This document shows, piece by piece, positions 50,801 to 60,700 of a stretch of DNA of 64,000 nt. A model generated the notes under the pieces. The model ran no database searches and had not been told where the DNA came from. It saw only the letters and a program-made list of their open reading frames with translations. Made by a program: the position numbers and the translations under genes. The stretch covers positions 7,749,501 through 7,813,500 of the forward strand of contig NC_064035.1 in assembly GCF_932526225.1 (NCBI RefSeq), read 5' to 3'. The first letter of the stretch is position 1. Each line of letters starts with the position of its first letter. This DNA comes from Nematostella vectensis. Taxonomy: Eukaryota; Cnidaria; Anthozoa; Actiniaria; Edwardsiidae.

Positions 50801-53800
50801 GGATACACATTAACTTCCTACATATGTACACACGCTACTTACAGGTGTACACATATGCTACCTACAGGTGTACACATACACTCCTTATATGTGTACACAT
50901 ACAATACCTACATGTGTACACATACGCTACCTACAGGTGTACACATACGCTACCTAGAGGTGTACAGATACACTACCTACATGTGTACACATACACTTCC
51001 TATATGTGTACACATACACTTCCTATATGTGTACACATACGCTACCTACAGGTGTACACATACACTTCTTATATGTGTACACATACACTACCTACAGGTG
51101 TACACATACACTTCCTATATGTGTACACATACGCTACCTACAGGTGTACACATACACTTCCTATATGTGTACACATACGCTACCTACAGGTGTACACATA
51201 CACTACATACATGTGTACACATACACTTCCTATATGTGTACACATACACTTCCTATATGTGTACACATACACTACCTACAGGTGTACACATACACTTCCT
51301 ATATGTGTACACATACACTTCCTATATGTGCACACATACACTTCCTATATGTGTACACATATGCTACCTATATGTGTACACATACACTACCTACAGGTGT
51401 ACACATACACTTCCTATATGTGTACACATACGCTACCTACAGGTGTACACATACACTACATACATGTGTACACATACACTTCCTATATGTGCACACATAC
51501 ACTTCCTATATGTGTACACATACATTACCTACAGGTGTACACATACACTTCCTATATGTGTACACATACACTTCCTATATGTGTACACATACACTTCCTA
51601 TATGTGTACACATACACTTCCTATATGTGTACACATATGCTACCTACAGGTGTACACATACACTTCCTATATGTGTACACAAACGCTACCTACAGGTGTA
51701 CACATACACTTCCTATATGTGTACACATACACTTCCTATATGTGTACACATACACTACCTACCAAACACTTCTTATAAGTGTATACACCAGATCCACTGC
51801 AACATTCAAAACAATTTTTTTACATTTGATCATAACAGATTTTTTTGTGGTTAAGTGTTATAAATAAAATAAATGAAAATAAAAAATAAATGAAATATAC
51901 TAAATTAATGTTTTATTTCATGTATGATTCTTATTGATATCTAGTATTTATAAATACACACTAGCCTTATTTTTTTTGTCTATGAGTATTAATAACTGTG
52001 AAGACTTACCGAAAGTGTAATATGTTGGGAACACAGGACCTCATCAAATCCAGCAACCTCTCTGTCTCTCTCCATGCCCCAGACTTGAGGATATAGACTG
52101 CTTTTGAGGTCAACATACTGATTGGCACACTTGACAGTCTTGAACCGCCACTGGATGGAAATCTTTGGTGTCCCTGATTTTGATTTGCAGCTGCCTATTT
52201 ATTAAAGGCACAGAAAATTTAATTTTGAGTTTTTTTTCCGCGTAATTCCAGAAGCCCTGTTTCTGATAAAAGATTTACACCATTCAGTTAAAAGTGTTTT
52301 GGTAAGATCTTTTTTGAGAGGGAGGGGAAGGGTGGTTATTCAAAATTTGAGGTTGAGGGAAGGCATTTAATTAAGGTAATTCCCTTGAAATAGTTCTGCA
52401 ACCCAGAGTTTTTTTAAACTTGCCATAAACAATATTAAAGTTAAAGTCTTTCAAAAAATGTTATAAAAAAATTAGGGTACCAAACTCGTTTTAACATTAG
52501 AGGGTCGTAGAGTTGATGCGTTTTTACTGATTGCGAGAGGAAAAATCCCAACTCTTAGTTTTCTAAATGAGTGCCTATAGTCTTAAGAAAATTAAGTTCT
52601 GTTTGTCGAGTTGCCAAAATCCAATCTCCTAAACAATAACCCATAGTAGCTAGCGTTAAAAGCAAATCACATTTTAAGACATCGCACAAAGACATTGTTT
52701 TCGCCACTATTTATACGGTAAAAAGCACCATTTTGAAGTATTTTTACGACTTACGGCTTCTACAACCCAAATTTTTTTCTTCTTTCAGTATATCATTTTT
52801 CGTATATATTTAACTATTTGAGCAAATAAAAAATGGGGGTTACCCACTTTGTTTTTCTGCCAAAACGATTTTAAGTTAAAGGCGCGCGCCTTTTGTTTTC
52901 TTGTACAATTGTGGCCCGTGCACGCATTTAATACCGGAAAATTTGAACAAACAGCGTGCGCCACTATGGGCAGAATGGGTGCGCAGTGCAATTCAAGGGA
53001 ATCACCTTAAAAGAGGGTTCTTTTTCAAATCATTAGCGTAATTTGAAAACACACCATATTTATGACGAAATAAAAAAAGTTAGCAACTTGAGAGAGTGGC
53101 CTTACAACTTGATACTTATAACAGGATACCATTTAAACCCAGAAACAGTCATTTTTTATAAAACATCCAGGTATTTTACTCTAATGTTATCACTCATGAG
53201 AAAAAAAAGCCCCTGGGGAACAGTGAGGAATGAGCTGTGATTGGTCGATCTCTTTATAATGCATAAACTATTGTCAAGCTTTGATGAAAATGCTCATATT
53301 AAGGGTACACACAGCTTGGTATAACTATCTTACGATAAACAGAAACACTTTAAGTGAACAAGTCTAGGAATAATATTTAATTTGGTTTAGAATATGATCT
53401 AAATCTGAATTAATTGTCTTGACATGTTGACTGATTGATGGCTGATTGATAGTTTTCCCTTTTATAGCAGAACCTAGTGTTTAACTTTAGATTTGTTTTC
53501 TGTTATCATTTTCATAATAGAATAGAGTAAATAAATAAAGGAAATAAATTCTTTGTCCTCTATATTGCAGAAATTAGCTCCAGACAAAACTTTGGATATA
53601 TATTCACACAGTTCTAAATAATCTATAAAAAATCAGGAGCAGGAGACTCGAAAAAGACAGAGACCAGGCTTTATATGGCAATTACACCGAGGTTAATGAT
53701 AAAACAAAATTACTTCTACCTTTATTAAAATAGAATAGCACGAACCTTTGATGGAAACGATGGCGTCTTTATATAAGGACTTGGGAAATATTTGGAACAT

Positions 53801-54119
53801 TTTATCCTGAAACAATACAAATCAAACACCCTCTTTAGATTTTGACAAAAATCATAGCCTTATTTTACCAAACTGACGCTGTAAACCCCACAGATCATAA
53901 ATTTCTACGTCGCACGAATAGAGAAAAACAACGGATGCAAAGTCCAAACAATGAGCAATTCGCTGGAATGACAGTCTAGAGACTATAACTTCGGTATACT
54001 GTAAACACAAACATTACCTTGTTGAACTCCATAGTCTTTTTTCCTGGCTCCGGAAGGCATTCTGACCCAAATGGAAGGGAAATGCACACAAGCAACAGAA
54101 AACACAACAAAGCCGCCAT
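38877..54119 (-). CDS. TMEM87: TMEM87 (A/B-type Golgi 7TM protein), complete, 24 coding exons, 676 aa
   Basis: GOST-family Golgi membrane protein linked to endosome-to-TGN traffic. Exons: 54018-54119, 53746-53806, 52010-52194, 50631-50711, 50215-50352, 50014-50115, 49285-49336, 48968-49011, 48755-48868, 48320-48410, 48118-48179, 47631-47723, 47503-47530, 47211-47273, 46845-46944, 43184-43277, 42513-42699, 42083-42141, 41455-41558, 41048-41121, 40598-40668, 40274-40326, 39886-39916, 38877-38918. Sum 2031 nt, in frame. Signal peptide [20 protein letters not shown]. 7TM part from about residue 345: [73 protein letters not shown]. The tail [12 protein letters not shown] and terminal FEMSKME are family hallmarks. 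Residues 144-293 (exons 5-9) are an unusual Lys/His/Ser/Thr-rich luminal insert; the human protein has about 555 aa. Confidence 0.96.
39055..39524. mobile_element. 470-bp MITE rich in CCCGAGAATTCTCGGG palindromes, TMEM87 intron 23
   Basis: GGGGCTCGTTTATCAAAATA at the left pairs with TGTTTCAATAAACGGGCGCC at the right. Each arm carries the 16-bp palindrome CCGAGAATTCTCGG, and diverged copies (CCCGAACTTCTCGGG, CCCGAGACTTTTCGGG) lie between. Confidence 0.8.
39539..39766. mobile_element. MITE of the CACCTATTTCAATA family, TMEM87 intron 23
   Basis: ACACCTATTTCAATAGATGC at the left and TTTAAATAGGTGTAT at the right form the ends. ATTTGCCATTTGCGCTGACA near the right end matches the 19500-19732 element. 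Confidence 0.75.
40062..40240. repeat. (AAC/AGC)n microsatellite-like tract in TMEM87 intron 22
   Basis: A long degenerate run of AAC, AGC and ACA triplets. It gives Thr/Asn-rich and Val/Leu-rich open frames on the two strands, neither with protein-family support. Confidence 0.9.
41603..41824. mobile_element. MITE family Y copy 1 (CATGTGAC..GTGGCAAAC), TMEM87 intron 18
   Basis: The left end CATGTGACATTTAAGTGGCA and right end TTTTTCACCCAAAAAGCCAC plus ATG are inverted. Inner GCCAAAATAAACACAGACAT is shared with copies 2 and 3. Confidence 0.8.
42685..42930. repeat. About 43-bp minisatellite spanning the TMEM87 exon 17 acceptor
   Basis: About six units occur: CAGGTCCGCAGAGTGCTACA (42685, where the first 15 nt are exon 17 sequence), CAGGTTCCGCAAAGTGCTAT (42727), CAGAGCCAGCCAAGTGCTAC (42769), CAGGGTCCCCAAAGTGCTAC (42812), GGTCCGCCAAGAACTAC (42848) and CAGGGTCCACCAAGTGCTAC (42888). 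On the minus strand each carries a pyrimidine-rich TGTTTCTGTTTGTGTAG followed by an exon-like start. Confidence 0.9.
42970..43154. mobile_element. MITE family Y copy 2, TMEM87 intron 16
   Basis: CACATATCTTTTTGAATGGC at the left and GTTTGCCACCCAAAAAGTCA plus CATG at the right. The interior has GCCAAAATAAACAAAGAAAT, matching copy 1. Confidence 0.8.
43350..46613. mobile_element. 3.26 kb long-TIR element filling TMEM87 intron 15
   Basis: TTAAAGTGTTTCTGAAGCGA at the left and TCGCTTCAGAAACACTTTAA at the right are exact inverses. The arms continue imperfectly for about 250 bp: ACGTCACACGGTTGCTTGCT (43528) against TAGTAAGCAACCATGTGACG (46399). Open frames inside (43532-43714, 43696-43998, 44448-44810, 45526-45726, 46124-46321) show no transposase motif I recognise. 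Confidence 0.87.
46725..46776. repeat. Solo end of the AAATAAGGTTGCA MITE family
   Basis: GACTCTCCGAATGCAACCTT ATTTGAAATAGGTGTATA matches the right end of the complete copy at 49760-49993. Confidence 0.6.
49760..49993. mobile_element. MITE with ACACCTGTTCCAAATAAGG termini, TMEM87 intron 6
   Basis: TACACCTGTTCCAAATAAGG TTGCACTCGGA at the left is mirrored by TCTCCAATGCAACCTTATTT GAAATAGTTGTA at the right. A single end is present at 46725-46776. Confidence 0.8.
50735..51765. repeat. 23-bp minisatellite (about 45 units), TMEM87 intron 3
   Basis: Two alternating unit types, TATATGTGTACACATACACT TCC and TACAGGTGTACACATACGCT ACC, run for about 1 kb. Each contains the palindrome GTGTACAC. Because 23 is not a multiple of 3 and no unit makes a stop, all three plus-strand frames stay open for 282-380 codons. 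These are not genes. Confidence 0.97.
52371..53010. mobile_element. 640-bp TIR element in TMEM87 intron 2
   Basis: TTAAGGTAATTCCCTTGAA at the left is mirrored by TTCAAGGGAATCACCTTAA at the right with one mismatch. No transposase frame is visible. Confidence 0.85.
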
Positions 54120-55030
54120 TTTACATTCGGTTCCAGACAAAATTCCTGCGCGCGCAAGGCGACGTGGAAAGAATGACGTCATGCTTTATCGCCCCCACCC
54201 CTCCCCCTCAAAAAATAATGTCTTCAACTATCAAGAAAAAGGTCTACGTTCATATGTAGGTTGTGTAAAATAAGGGTAAGAAGGCAAAATAAGATAAAAT
54301 TGTAAATTGATTGTGATGTAAATTGGGAATAGCACTAAGAGACTAAGGCGACGTGGAAAGAAATGCTCCAACCTCCGCCCCCCTCCCCCCAAAGAATCTT
54401 TAGAGAAGCATATTAACTCGCGTACTTTGAACGCTTGTACCAAACTATCAAGAAAAGGGTCTACGTTAATATTAAGTCCAAGAGTATAAATATATAAAAC
54501 ATTTCGAACAGTTATGGGAGATAATGTTTTACAATTCTGTCCCACCCTCCCTTCCCCTTACTTCTTGACTTGCACCAGTTCCACTCAACCTTCCGGCTCG
54601 GGCGAGAGAGACGCGTAGGCTGTGTTTTGGACCAAAATAAGGAAGGAACGTTTGGTCTGTTTGAATATTTTTCGCTAACAAGATACCAAATGAACACATG
54701 CACCCTGCTTTGGATTTAATGCTTTTATTTCACTTGCATAAGATCTATTTACAAGCGATCAAAAAGTAAAATCCATATCTCTTTGCTGACTCACGATCAA
54801 AAAGCTTCGTAATGGCGGTAAGACGTGTTTTAATGCATGCGCATGAACTCGTATTAATGTAATAGTTAACAGAGCCAATGATGGCAGTTCTTGGTTAATT
54901 TGACCTCGTATTCGTTATAGTTAGTTCTGTTTTCGATACCTAAGCCGGAAGTTTTGTTATGTAATACCCTTTGTAATGGTGGCATTGTTTGTTGTGTAGC
55001 CTGGAAAAGATACCTGGTCTTAGTTGGACA
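54120..55030. promoter_or_regulatory. Bidirectional TMEM87/DNAJC4 promoter region
   Basis: The two genes are divergent, with start codons 912 bp apart. GCGACGTGGAAAGAA occurs at 54159 and again at 54349, followed in both by C-rich sequence and CTATCAAGAAAA..GTCTACGTT, an imperfect direct duplication of about 190 bp. AATGGCGGTAAG near 54812 looks like a YY1/TISU-type start (ATGGCGG) joined to a splice donor and may be a non-coding first exon of DNAJC4. Confidence 0.55.
54174..54181. promoter_or_regulatory. CRE palindrome TGACGTCA
   Basis: A perfect 8-bp CREB/ATF site lies 55 bp upstream of the TMEM87 ATG and inside the first copy of the duplicated promoter segment. The second copy lacks it. 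Confidence 0.5.
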
Positions 55031-58000
55031 ATGTTTCCCCATGTAAACCAGTTGTTGGCTTCACAAGCTTGCGGTTTTAGTGTTTGCCAGTCTTGTCCTC
55101 TTTCTACTTCATCAGCCTTAAGGTTTGTAAAGACAACGTTGTATGTGCTGCTTTATAATGTAGTTCCGGCCTGATCAATCCAACTAGTACATAATAACCT
55201 ATAATTACAACTTAAATCAGGATCCGAACTTTCAACTGATTTAGAGTTTGATCAAAAAGGTTTGATTACAGATTGATATTTGGTGAGTTTGATTGTCTCC
55301 AATCGCTGAGCCAATAGGCAGCTTGCACAACAGTTAACTTGACTTTTTGGGTTGCACACTTGCACACACTCATGTCAAAATGACAACCAATAATAGGCAA
55401 CCTGTTTTAGCTCTAACAAATAAGTTAGAATGTTTCTTTGTCAGAAAGACATTATTTCTGTTTAAAAACTTTAGTTCTTTGTCATTCTCTTGTGTGATTG
55501 GTGCTATTTACCACTACAACACATATTGAAATAATGGTAACATTGACACAACAGAGCATGGCTCCAACTCAAGTGTAATCCTTTACAATAAAAGAAAAAA
55601 AAAATGGACATTAGACAACAACAAATGAAGGAAAACATGAAAAAAAAGCAATTATTAAAAATAACTACTCTGAATGGCTAATCGCTGAGCCAATAGGCAG
55701 CTTGCACAACAGTTAACTTGACTTTTTGGGTTGCACACTTGCACACACTCATGTCAAAATGACAACCAATAATAGGCAACCTGTTTTAGCTCTAACAAAT
55801 AAGTTAGTGAATGTTTCTTTGTCAGAAAGACATTATTTCTGTTTAAAAACTTTAGTTCTTTGTCATTCTCTTGTGTGATTGGTGCTATTTACCACTACAA
55901 CACATATTGAAATAATGGTAACATTGACACAACAGAGCATGGCTCCAACTCAAGTGTAATCCTTTACAATAAAAGAAAAAAAAAATGGACATTAGACAAC
56001 AACAAATGAAGGAAAACATGAAAAAAAAGCAATTATTAAAAATAACTACTCTGAATGGCTAATAGCATTAGGATGGTTGCACAAGAATACTCCTAACGCA
56101 GCAGCACTTAGGACGCACAGGTTTCCACGTATTTGCATTTTCGGCATTGAAGTAGTTTGGAGCACCTGGCTATATCTGACTGCTAGTTTGTTTTTATAAG
56201 AGGGTAATGATGACATAGTGCGTATATCTACAGGGAGTGTATTCCACACCTTTGGAATTCGATTGAAAAATGAATTTTGAAAAAGCTTAGTTTTATAGAG
56301 GGGGTGGCTATATCAAGGCTGCTCCTGTGGCGGGATGATCTTACTGATGGCAATGGTTTAAAGTAATGTGAGAACGGAATATTATAGAGTCCATTTAGGC
56401 ATTTATACATAAAAACAAGGTCCTTAATTTCATGCCAATAGGAGAGGGGTAGCAAGTTGGCCTGTGTTTTGGCTTGAATTTGCCACTCAAAAAGTCATGT
56501 GATCAGTGGTAATCAAACCATTTAGGTTGGATTGAGTTTGATTTCTGAATATTCGATTGATCAGGCAGGGCATTTTTAAGCTGCAAAGAGTATATTTTTT
56601 GTGCTCGGCCTGCGTGATTGTGACTGTTTACTTTTTATTTTAATTTTTTTACTAATTTTATGTTCAAAATTAGGCCAAAATGCTGCAATAAGCACTTCAG
56701 ACCATTAAAACTTTGATGGGGGAGGAGCAGGTTTTTAGTACACTACGTTTTGCAGACCATTGCAGCAGACCTTTTCAGAAGTCACTGCAGGGTCTGTGTG
56801 ATCAATAGCTATCCTGCAGTTGTTTTAAAAAGTTGTATGGAATTATATGATCCTTATGGCTAATTATCTCTGCTAGGACAAGGCAAAAGAAAAAGAATTT
56901 CTATGAGATCCTCGATGTACCAAAGGATGCGTCACAAACTGAAATCAAAAGTGCATTTATCAAAAAGACCAAAGAGGTACTATTTCCTTATTAAAGGGAC
57001 AGGGGGGCTATGATTAAATATTAGAAGCCACAGAAATTCATTGATTCACTCAGAACATTTATTTCACAAAGCTCAATAACATTTTATTATGGCTGTGCTT
57101 AAAGTTAGGCAGTACACCAAGTTGCAGTCATTGCTACTGTAAGTTTGACCCTGCGTCAACTTGGAAGGAGAAGAGCATCCCGTTTCCTCTCCCAATGAAA
57201 ACAAGGCCCAGTAAAACCTCTAGAATGTGACCAGAGGCTTCTCATGCCTACCCCACTATCCCTCAGGTTTTCAAAAGACAGTGTAAGAAACTCTGCATGG
57301 TATAATAATGTACAGGGGGGGAGGGGTGGGCTAAGGGTGTTGCTTAGACAGGGTTTGCCCAATGATGGTGATGATGGGGGGAGGGACTAAATTTGAAAAT
57401 GTTGACTTTCTAAACGGGTAAAATGGGTAAAATGTGTTTTAGTTGTTTGAAGATTTGTATGACCTCCTTACATAATATGGTACTTTATGTAGACTTAGAC
57501 TAATATGCTTTCTTTAGCAGACCGTTACAGACCATATTTCTCATTTTTCCTTATAGTTCCATCCTGATGTGAATCCGGATGACCCTGACTCACACAAGGC
57601 ATTCATCAAAGTAGGTGAAATACTAACCAGTTATTGAAATGTGTGCAGATATTCTATAGCAACGACCATAAGTAACTATTATTATTAACAAGTGGGATTG
57701 TTGATGTTTTAAGGTTAGTGAGGCATACACCACCCTCAGCAGCTCTGCTCGCAGGCAGCAGTATGATGCGAGACTTAACTCTTCATTTGCGTCAACATAC
57801 AGACCTGCAACAGCTTCTACATATTCCTCGTCTAGTCCATTTGGCCACAGGTATAATATAGCTAATAAAAAATAGAATTTTATACCGTAATATAATTGTA
57901 AAAGATATAATCGTATATTATATATGATATGATATATGAAAATGATAATGAATTTATTTATTAGGCTGGCAAAAGAATGCAGAATAGTTGTGGTTTTTTT

Positions 58001-59696
58001 TAATTTGGTGTTGAATGCCTAAATGACTCCAGGAAAAGACCCCTTATCAATTTGACTAATTTAGACAAAACGCAACAATCATAATATGTTAACAAAAATC
58101 TTTTAATTTCTACACTAATATTATGTTTTACCCACAGAGATGGTGAACATCAATATTACCGGAATAGGTACAGAACTAGCGGTATCCCACATCATGCATC
58201 CAGGCCAGTCAAAAGTCCTTACAACAAGACTGTGATACTGGGAACCCTTCTCTTCATGGCTGTGGGGGCAGCTGTACATTATGGTGTGCTTCAGTAAGTA
58301 CAACGATCGAAATATTCTTTTTCTAAAATATTCATCCCTTACAGTATTTAGTAGAAGTCAAGCATTAACTTTGCTTAGGGGAATTTGTAGTTTGTAGCAT
58401 GTTAAATGGCCCATAGTGAATATTACTTAGCCCTGTATTATTCATTACTGTCTGCCGAACCGTTTGTTTAGATCTATTCAAGGATTTCGCACACACTGTG
58501 ATGTTCGAGAGCGGTGCTGTAATTTAGGTCAGCAGCACATTAGTATTCTCCAGTAAGAACAGTACAGTTAGCAATCAGCAGATCTAGCAGCTCCAAAAAG
58601 AGGGGGCCAAAGCAAGAGTTTCAAGAAAGGAGAGGGGGATATAATGGTGTTTTCTAGTAAGTACAGTCAGGGATTTCTCCACTCCCTGGCACAGTACAGT
58701 CAGCAAACAGATATTACAGGTTGCTGTACATTAATGGTAATCTCCAGTAAGTAGTACATTCAGTAAACAGATAGTTTAGGTAAGCCATACATAATGGTAA
58801 TCTCCAGTAAGTAGTACATTCAGTAAACAGATAGTTTAGGTAAGCCATACATAATGGTGATCTCCAGTAAGTACAGTCAGGGAATTCTCCGCTCCCTAGT
58901 ACAGTACAGTCAGCAAACAGATAGTTTAGGGTAAAGGTACATTATATGGGTTCTCCAGTAAGTAGAGTCAGGGAGTACTCCGCTCCCTGGTACAGTACAG
59001 TCTGCAAACAAATAGTTTAGGGTAGAGGTACATGGCATTCCCAGTCAGCAAACAAATAATTTCGGATTTCAAGTAATTTTTAGATGTGTTTAGGTTGACC
59101 TTTGAGTCATACTGGCAAAGGCAATAGCTAGGGGCATGGGGGAAGTGCAGTTTCTTTCTTGAGGGGCTTGAAGGGGTCTATGTGTCTTGATGTTCAATGC
59201 CTCCGGGTATTGATATATTTGCCCAGTATATTTAACATATCTAAATGTGTTTTTTTGTGCTTAGTTTTAATCACAAGAAGTACAAGGAACAAGTTGAAAA
59301 AGCCTCGAGGCAGGCAAACCAGGCATACTCAGATGCCAAGGAGAGAGCTAAGTAAGTCACACACTTGAATCTGAAAAAGATGCATATGGCAAATCCTCTC
59401 TCAGCTGTGGATCCCACACAAGCTACCAAAAAATCATCAAAACTAGTGTGAATAAGGTTTGCTCCAACTACAAAACCAACCTCAACTTGAAAGAAATAAT
59501 CTGCCTAGTCAATGGTTTACATGCTGCTAGCTATTTCAAAGTTCTTATGAATTGTTTCTATTAAAATGATGTTTTGTATCTTTGCAGGACAAACACTTTG
59601 CAAAAACAACTGGAGCTTCTCACAGCTCACCATGACTTCCATGTCAAAGCAGGAAGAACTGCTAAACGAGTAGATTCGACTAATATAAACGATTAG
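55031..59696 (+). CDS. DNAJC4: DNAJC4-type membrane J-domain protein, complete, 7 coding exons, 244 aa
   Basis: A J-protein co-chaperone that should stimulate an Hsp70. Exons: 55031-55122, 56877-56976, 57557-57610, 57714-57850, 58138-58293, 59265-59351, 59588-59696, summing to 735 nt in frame; human DNAJC4 has 241 aa. The N-terminus (MFPHVNQLLASQACGFSVCQ) is a possible organelle leader. The J domain runs from about residue 36 (KNFYEILDVPKDASQTEIKS) to about 98 with an intact HPD at 66-68 (FHPDVNPDD), then VSEAYTTLSSSARRQQYDAR. A Ser/Thr-rich linker and a single TM (TVILGTLLFMAVGAAVHYGV, about 159-178) follow. The tail HFNHKKYKEQVEKASRQANQ is helical, as in DNAJC4. Start chosen: the first ATG in frame in the exon; upstream sequence is closed by a stop. 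It is divergent from TMEM87. Confidence 0.92.
55301..56062. repeat. 379-bp tandem duplication in DNAJC4 intron 1
   Basis: AATCGCTGAGCCAATAGGCA begins at 55301 and at 55680. The two copies are essentially identical except for a 2-bp insertion (AAGTTAGAATG against AAGTTAGTGAATG). The second copy ends where a LINE tail begins. Confidence 0.96.
56046..56455 (-). mobile_element. LINE (non-LTR retrotransposon) ORF2 C-terminal remnant
   Basis: The minus-strand frame at 56228-56455 (LLPLSY-like start, EIKDLVFMYKCLNGLYNI) and the one at 56046-56249 (VWNTLPVDIRTMSSLPSYK) are the consecutive C-terminal blocks of a non-LTR reverse transcriptase. They sit in different frames, so there is a single-base frameshift near 56255-56280. 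No catalytic RT motif lies in the window, so this is a dead 5'-truncated copy. Its 3' tail overlaps the edge of the duplicated 379-bp segment. Confidence 0.8.
58498..58522. repeat. Solo terminal repeat of the 6719-9367 element family
   Basis: GATGTTCGAGAGCGGTGCTG TA matches the right end at 9347-9369 (ATGTTCGAGAGCGGTACTGT A) with one mismatch. CCGAACCGTTTG just upstream recalls the inner arm. No matching left end was found nearby. Confidence 0.6.
58530..59050. repeat. 60-90 bp minisatellite derived from the DNAJC4 exon 5 donor region
   Basis: Six units each include a block like GCTGTACATTAATGGTAATC TCCAGTAAGTA. Copies of CCAGTAAG occur near 58543, 58744, 58804, 58864 and 58954, with TCTAGTAAGTA near 58655. 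The real exon 5 end reads GCTGTACATTATGGTGTGCT TCAGTAAGTA (58271-58300). Long units add GTCAGGGAATTCTCCGCTCC. Confidence 0.85.
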
Positions 59697-60104
59697 GTAT
59701 AAATTTAGATAACGTATAAATGCTGGTTTTATCACCCAGACAATATGAGCACCTGTGGCGCTCCAAATACCCCCCCTCCCCCCCAACTCACTTGCAACTC
59801 GAAATAAGTTTGATTAGCACCCAGGTCACTAAAATAGGAATTTACGGTTAGTGAGGTACATTGGTATTTTGTGCATCGTTACTTCCTCCCTTTTTTTCCC
59901 CACAAATTTTGTTTGATATTTGCAACAGCTGTTTATATAATGCTCAAATAAGCTCAAATGGCCCTTTCCCGCATCAATTTAAGAAACTATAATAGCGATG
60001 ATACAGGAACAACGAGATGCAATGTGCTGCAGTATGAATTATATTTTAAGTTATTTACAACAATGTAGAATTTTAAATATCGTGGAATATCAGTAAAGAA
60101 AGAC

Positions 60105-60110
60105 AATAAA
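60105..60110 (+). terminator. Candidate polyadenylation signal of DNAJC4
   Basis: AATAAA on the plus strand, 409 bp after the DNAJC4 stop codon, preceded by AT-rich sequence. Confidence 0.45.
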
Positions 60111-60479
60111 TCGAATAATCAATAATTTGTTACTAAATCTTATACTGCAAAAAAAAAAAATTAGCTAAATTTTCTGAGGCTAAACTTCAGAAAAACCCGC
60201 CATATTTGTTTCCATTGTGTAAATGCCTCGTTCTTTAGAAACAATTAAGGCTGGGTATTCTGAAGTTACTCCTTTACTGGTTTGCCTAGATTGGAAAGAC
60301 GAGTTTCTTGTGGAAAGAGGGTTGACACTTAAACATAGCGCAAAACGAGTTTAGCCGACGAATGAACTACCTTGGGTATCAGATGCTCAAAGCATGACTC
60401 TTTTAAGTAGCTAAGGGTTAGGAAGAACGTCGGTTATAACGTCCATCCTGAGACTTCCACCAGATTTTAAGAACATGCT

Positions 60480-60700
60480 AAGAACGTCTGATGCGCTCTA
60501 AAAAAAAATCAATTTGTGCTCATGATAACAACCTTAAATATTATTGCTATTGATCATTTGTGCAATATTCTTTCTAATAATTCATTGGGTATTATATTTT
60601 TATATACACTAAAATTTAAGAAATTCCTTCAGACAACATTTTCAGCCTTAAAATTATTCAAAATAAGAACGTCCCAGCTTCGACTGAAAATCTTACAGCT
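60480..60700 (+). repeat. Dispersed repeat family X, copy 3
   Basis: ATCAATTTGTGCTCATGATA, TATTGCTATTGATCATTTGT, ATTCATTGGGTATTATATTT, TTATATACACTAAAATTTAA and AATAAGAACGTCCCAGCTTC follow the block order of the copy at 22828. Flanking CTAAGAACGTCTGATGCGCT may be the left border. Confidence 0.75.

Noticed and set aside
50725-51867. Long open frames of 282-380 codons on the plus strand
   Set aside because: All three frames are open because the 23-bp satellite unit lacks stops in any frame; the products are pure satellite translation inside a TMEM87 intron.
52240-53355. Larger element around 52371-53010 (AGAAACACTTTAA near 53340)
   Set aside because: No convincing partner end on the left; only the inner 640-bp element is supported.
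54989-55174. Longer DNAJC4 N-terminus starting upstream of 55031
   Set aside because: The upstream start would be a non-ATG codon in intron or leader sequence; the ATG at 55031 gives a length matching the family.
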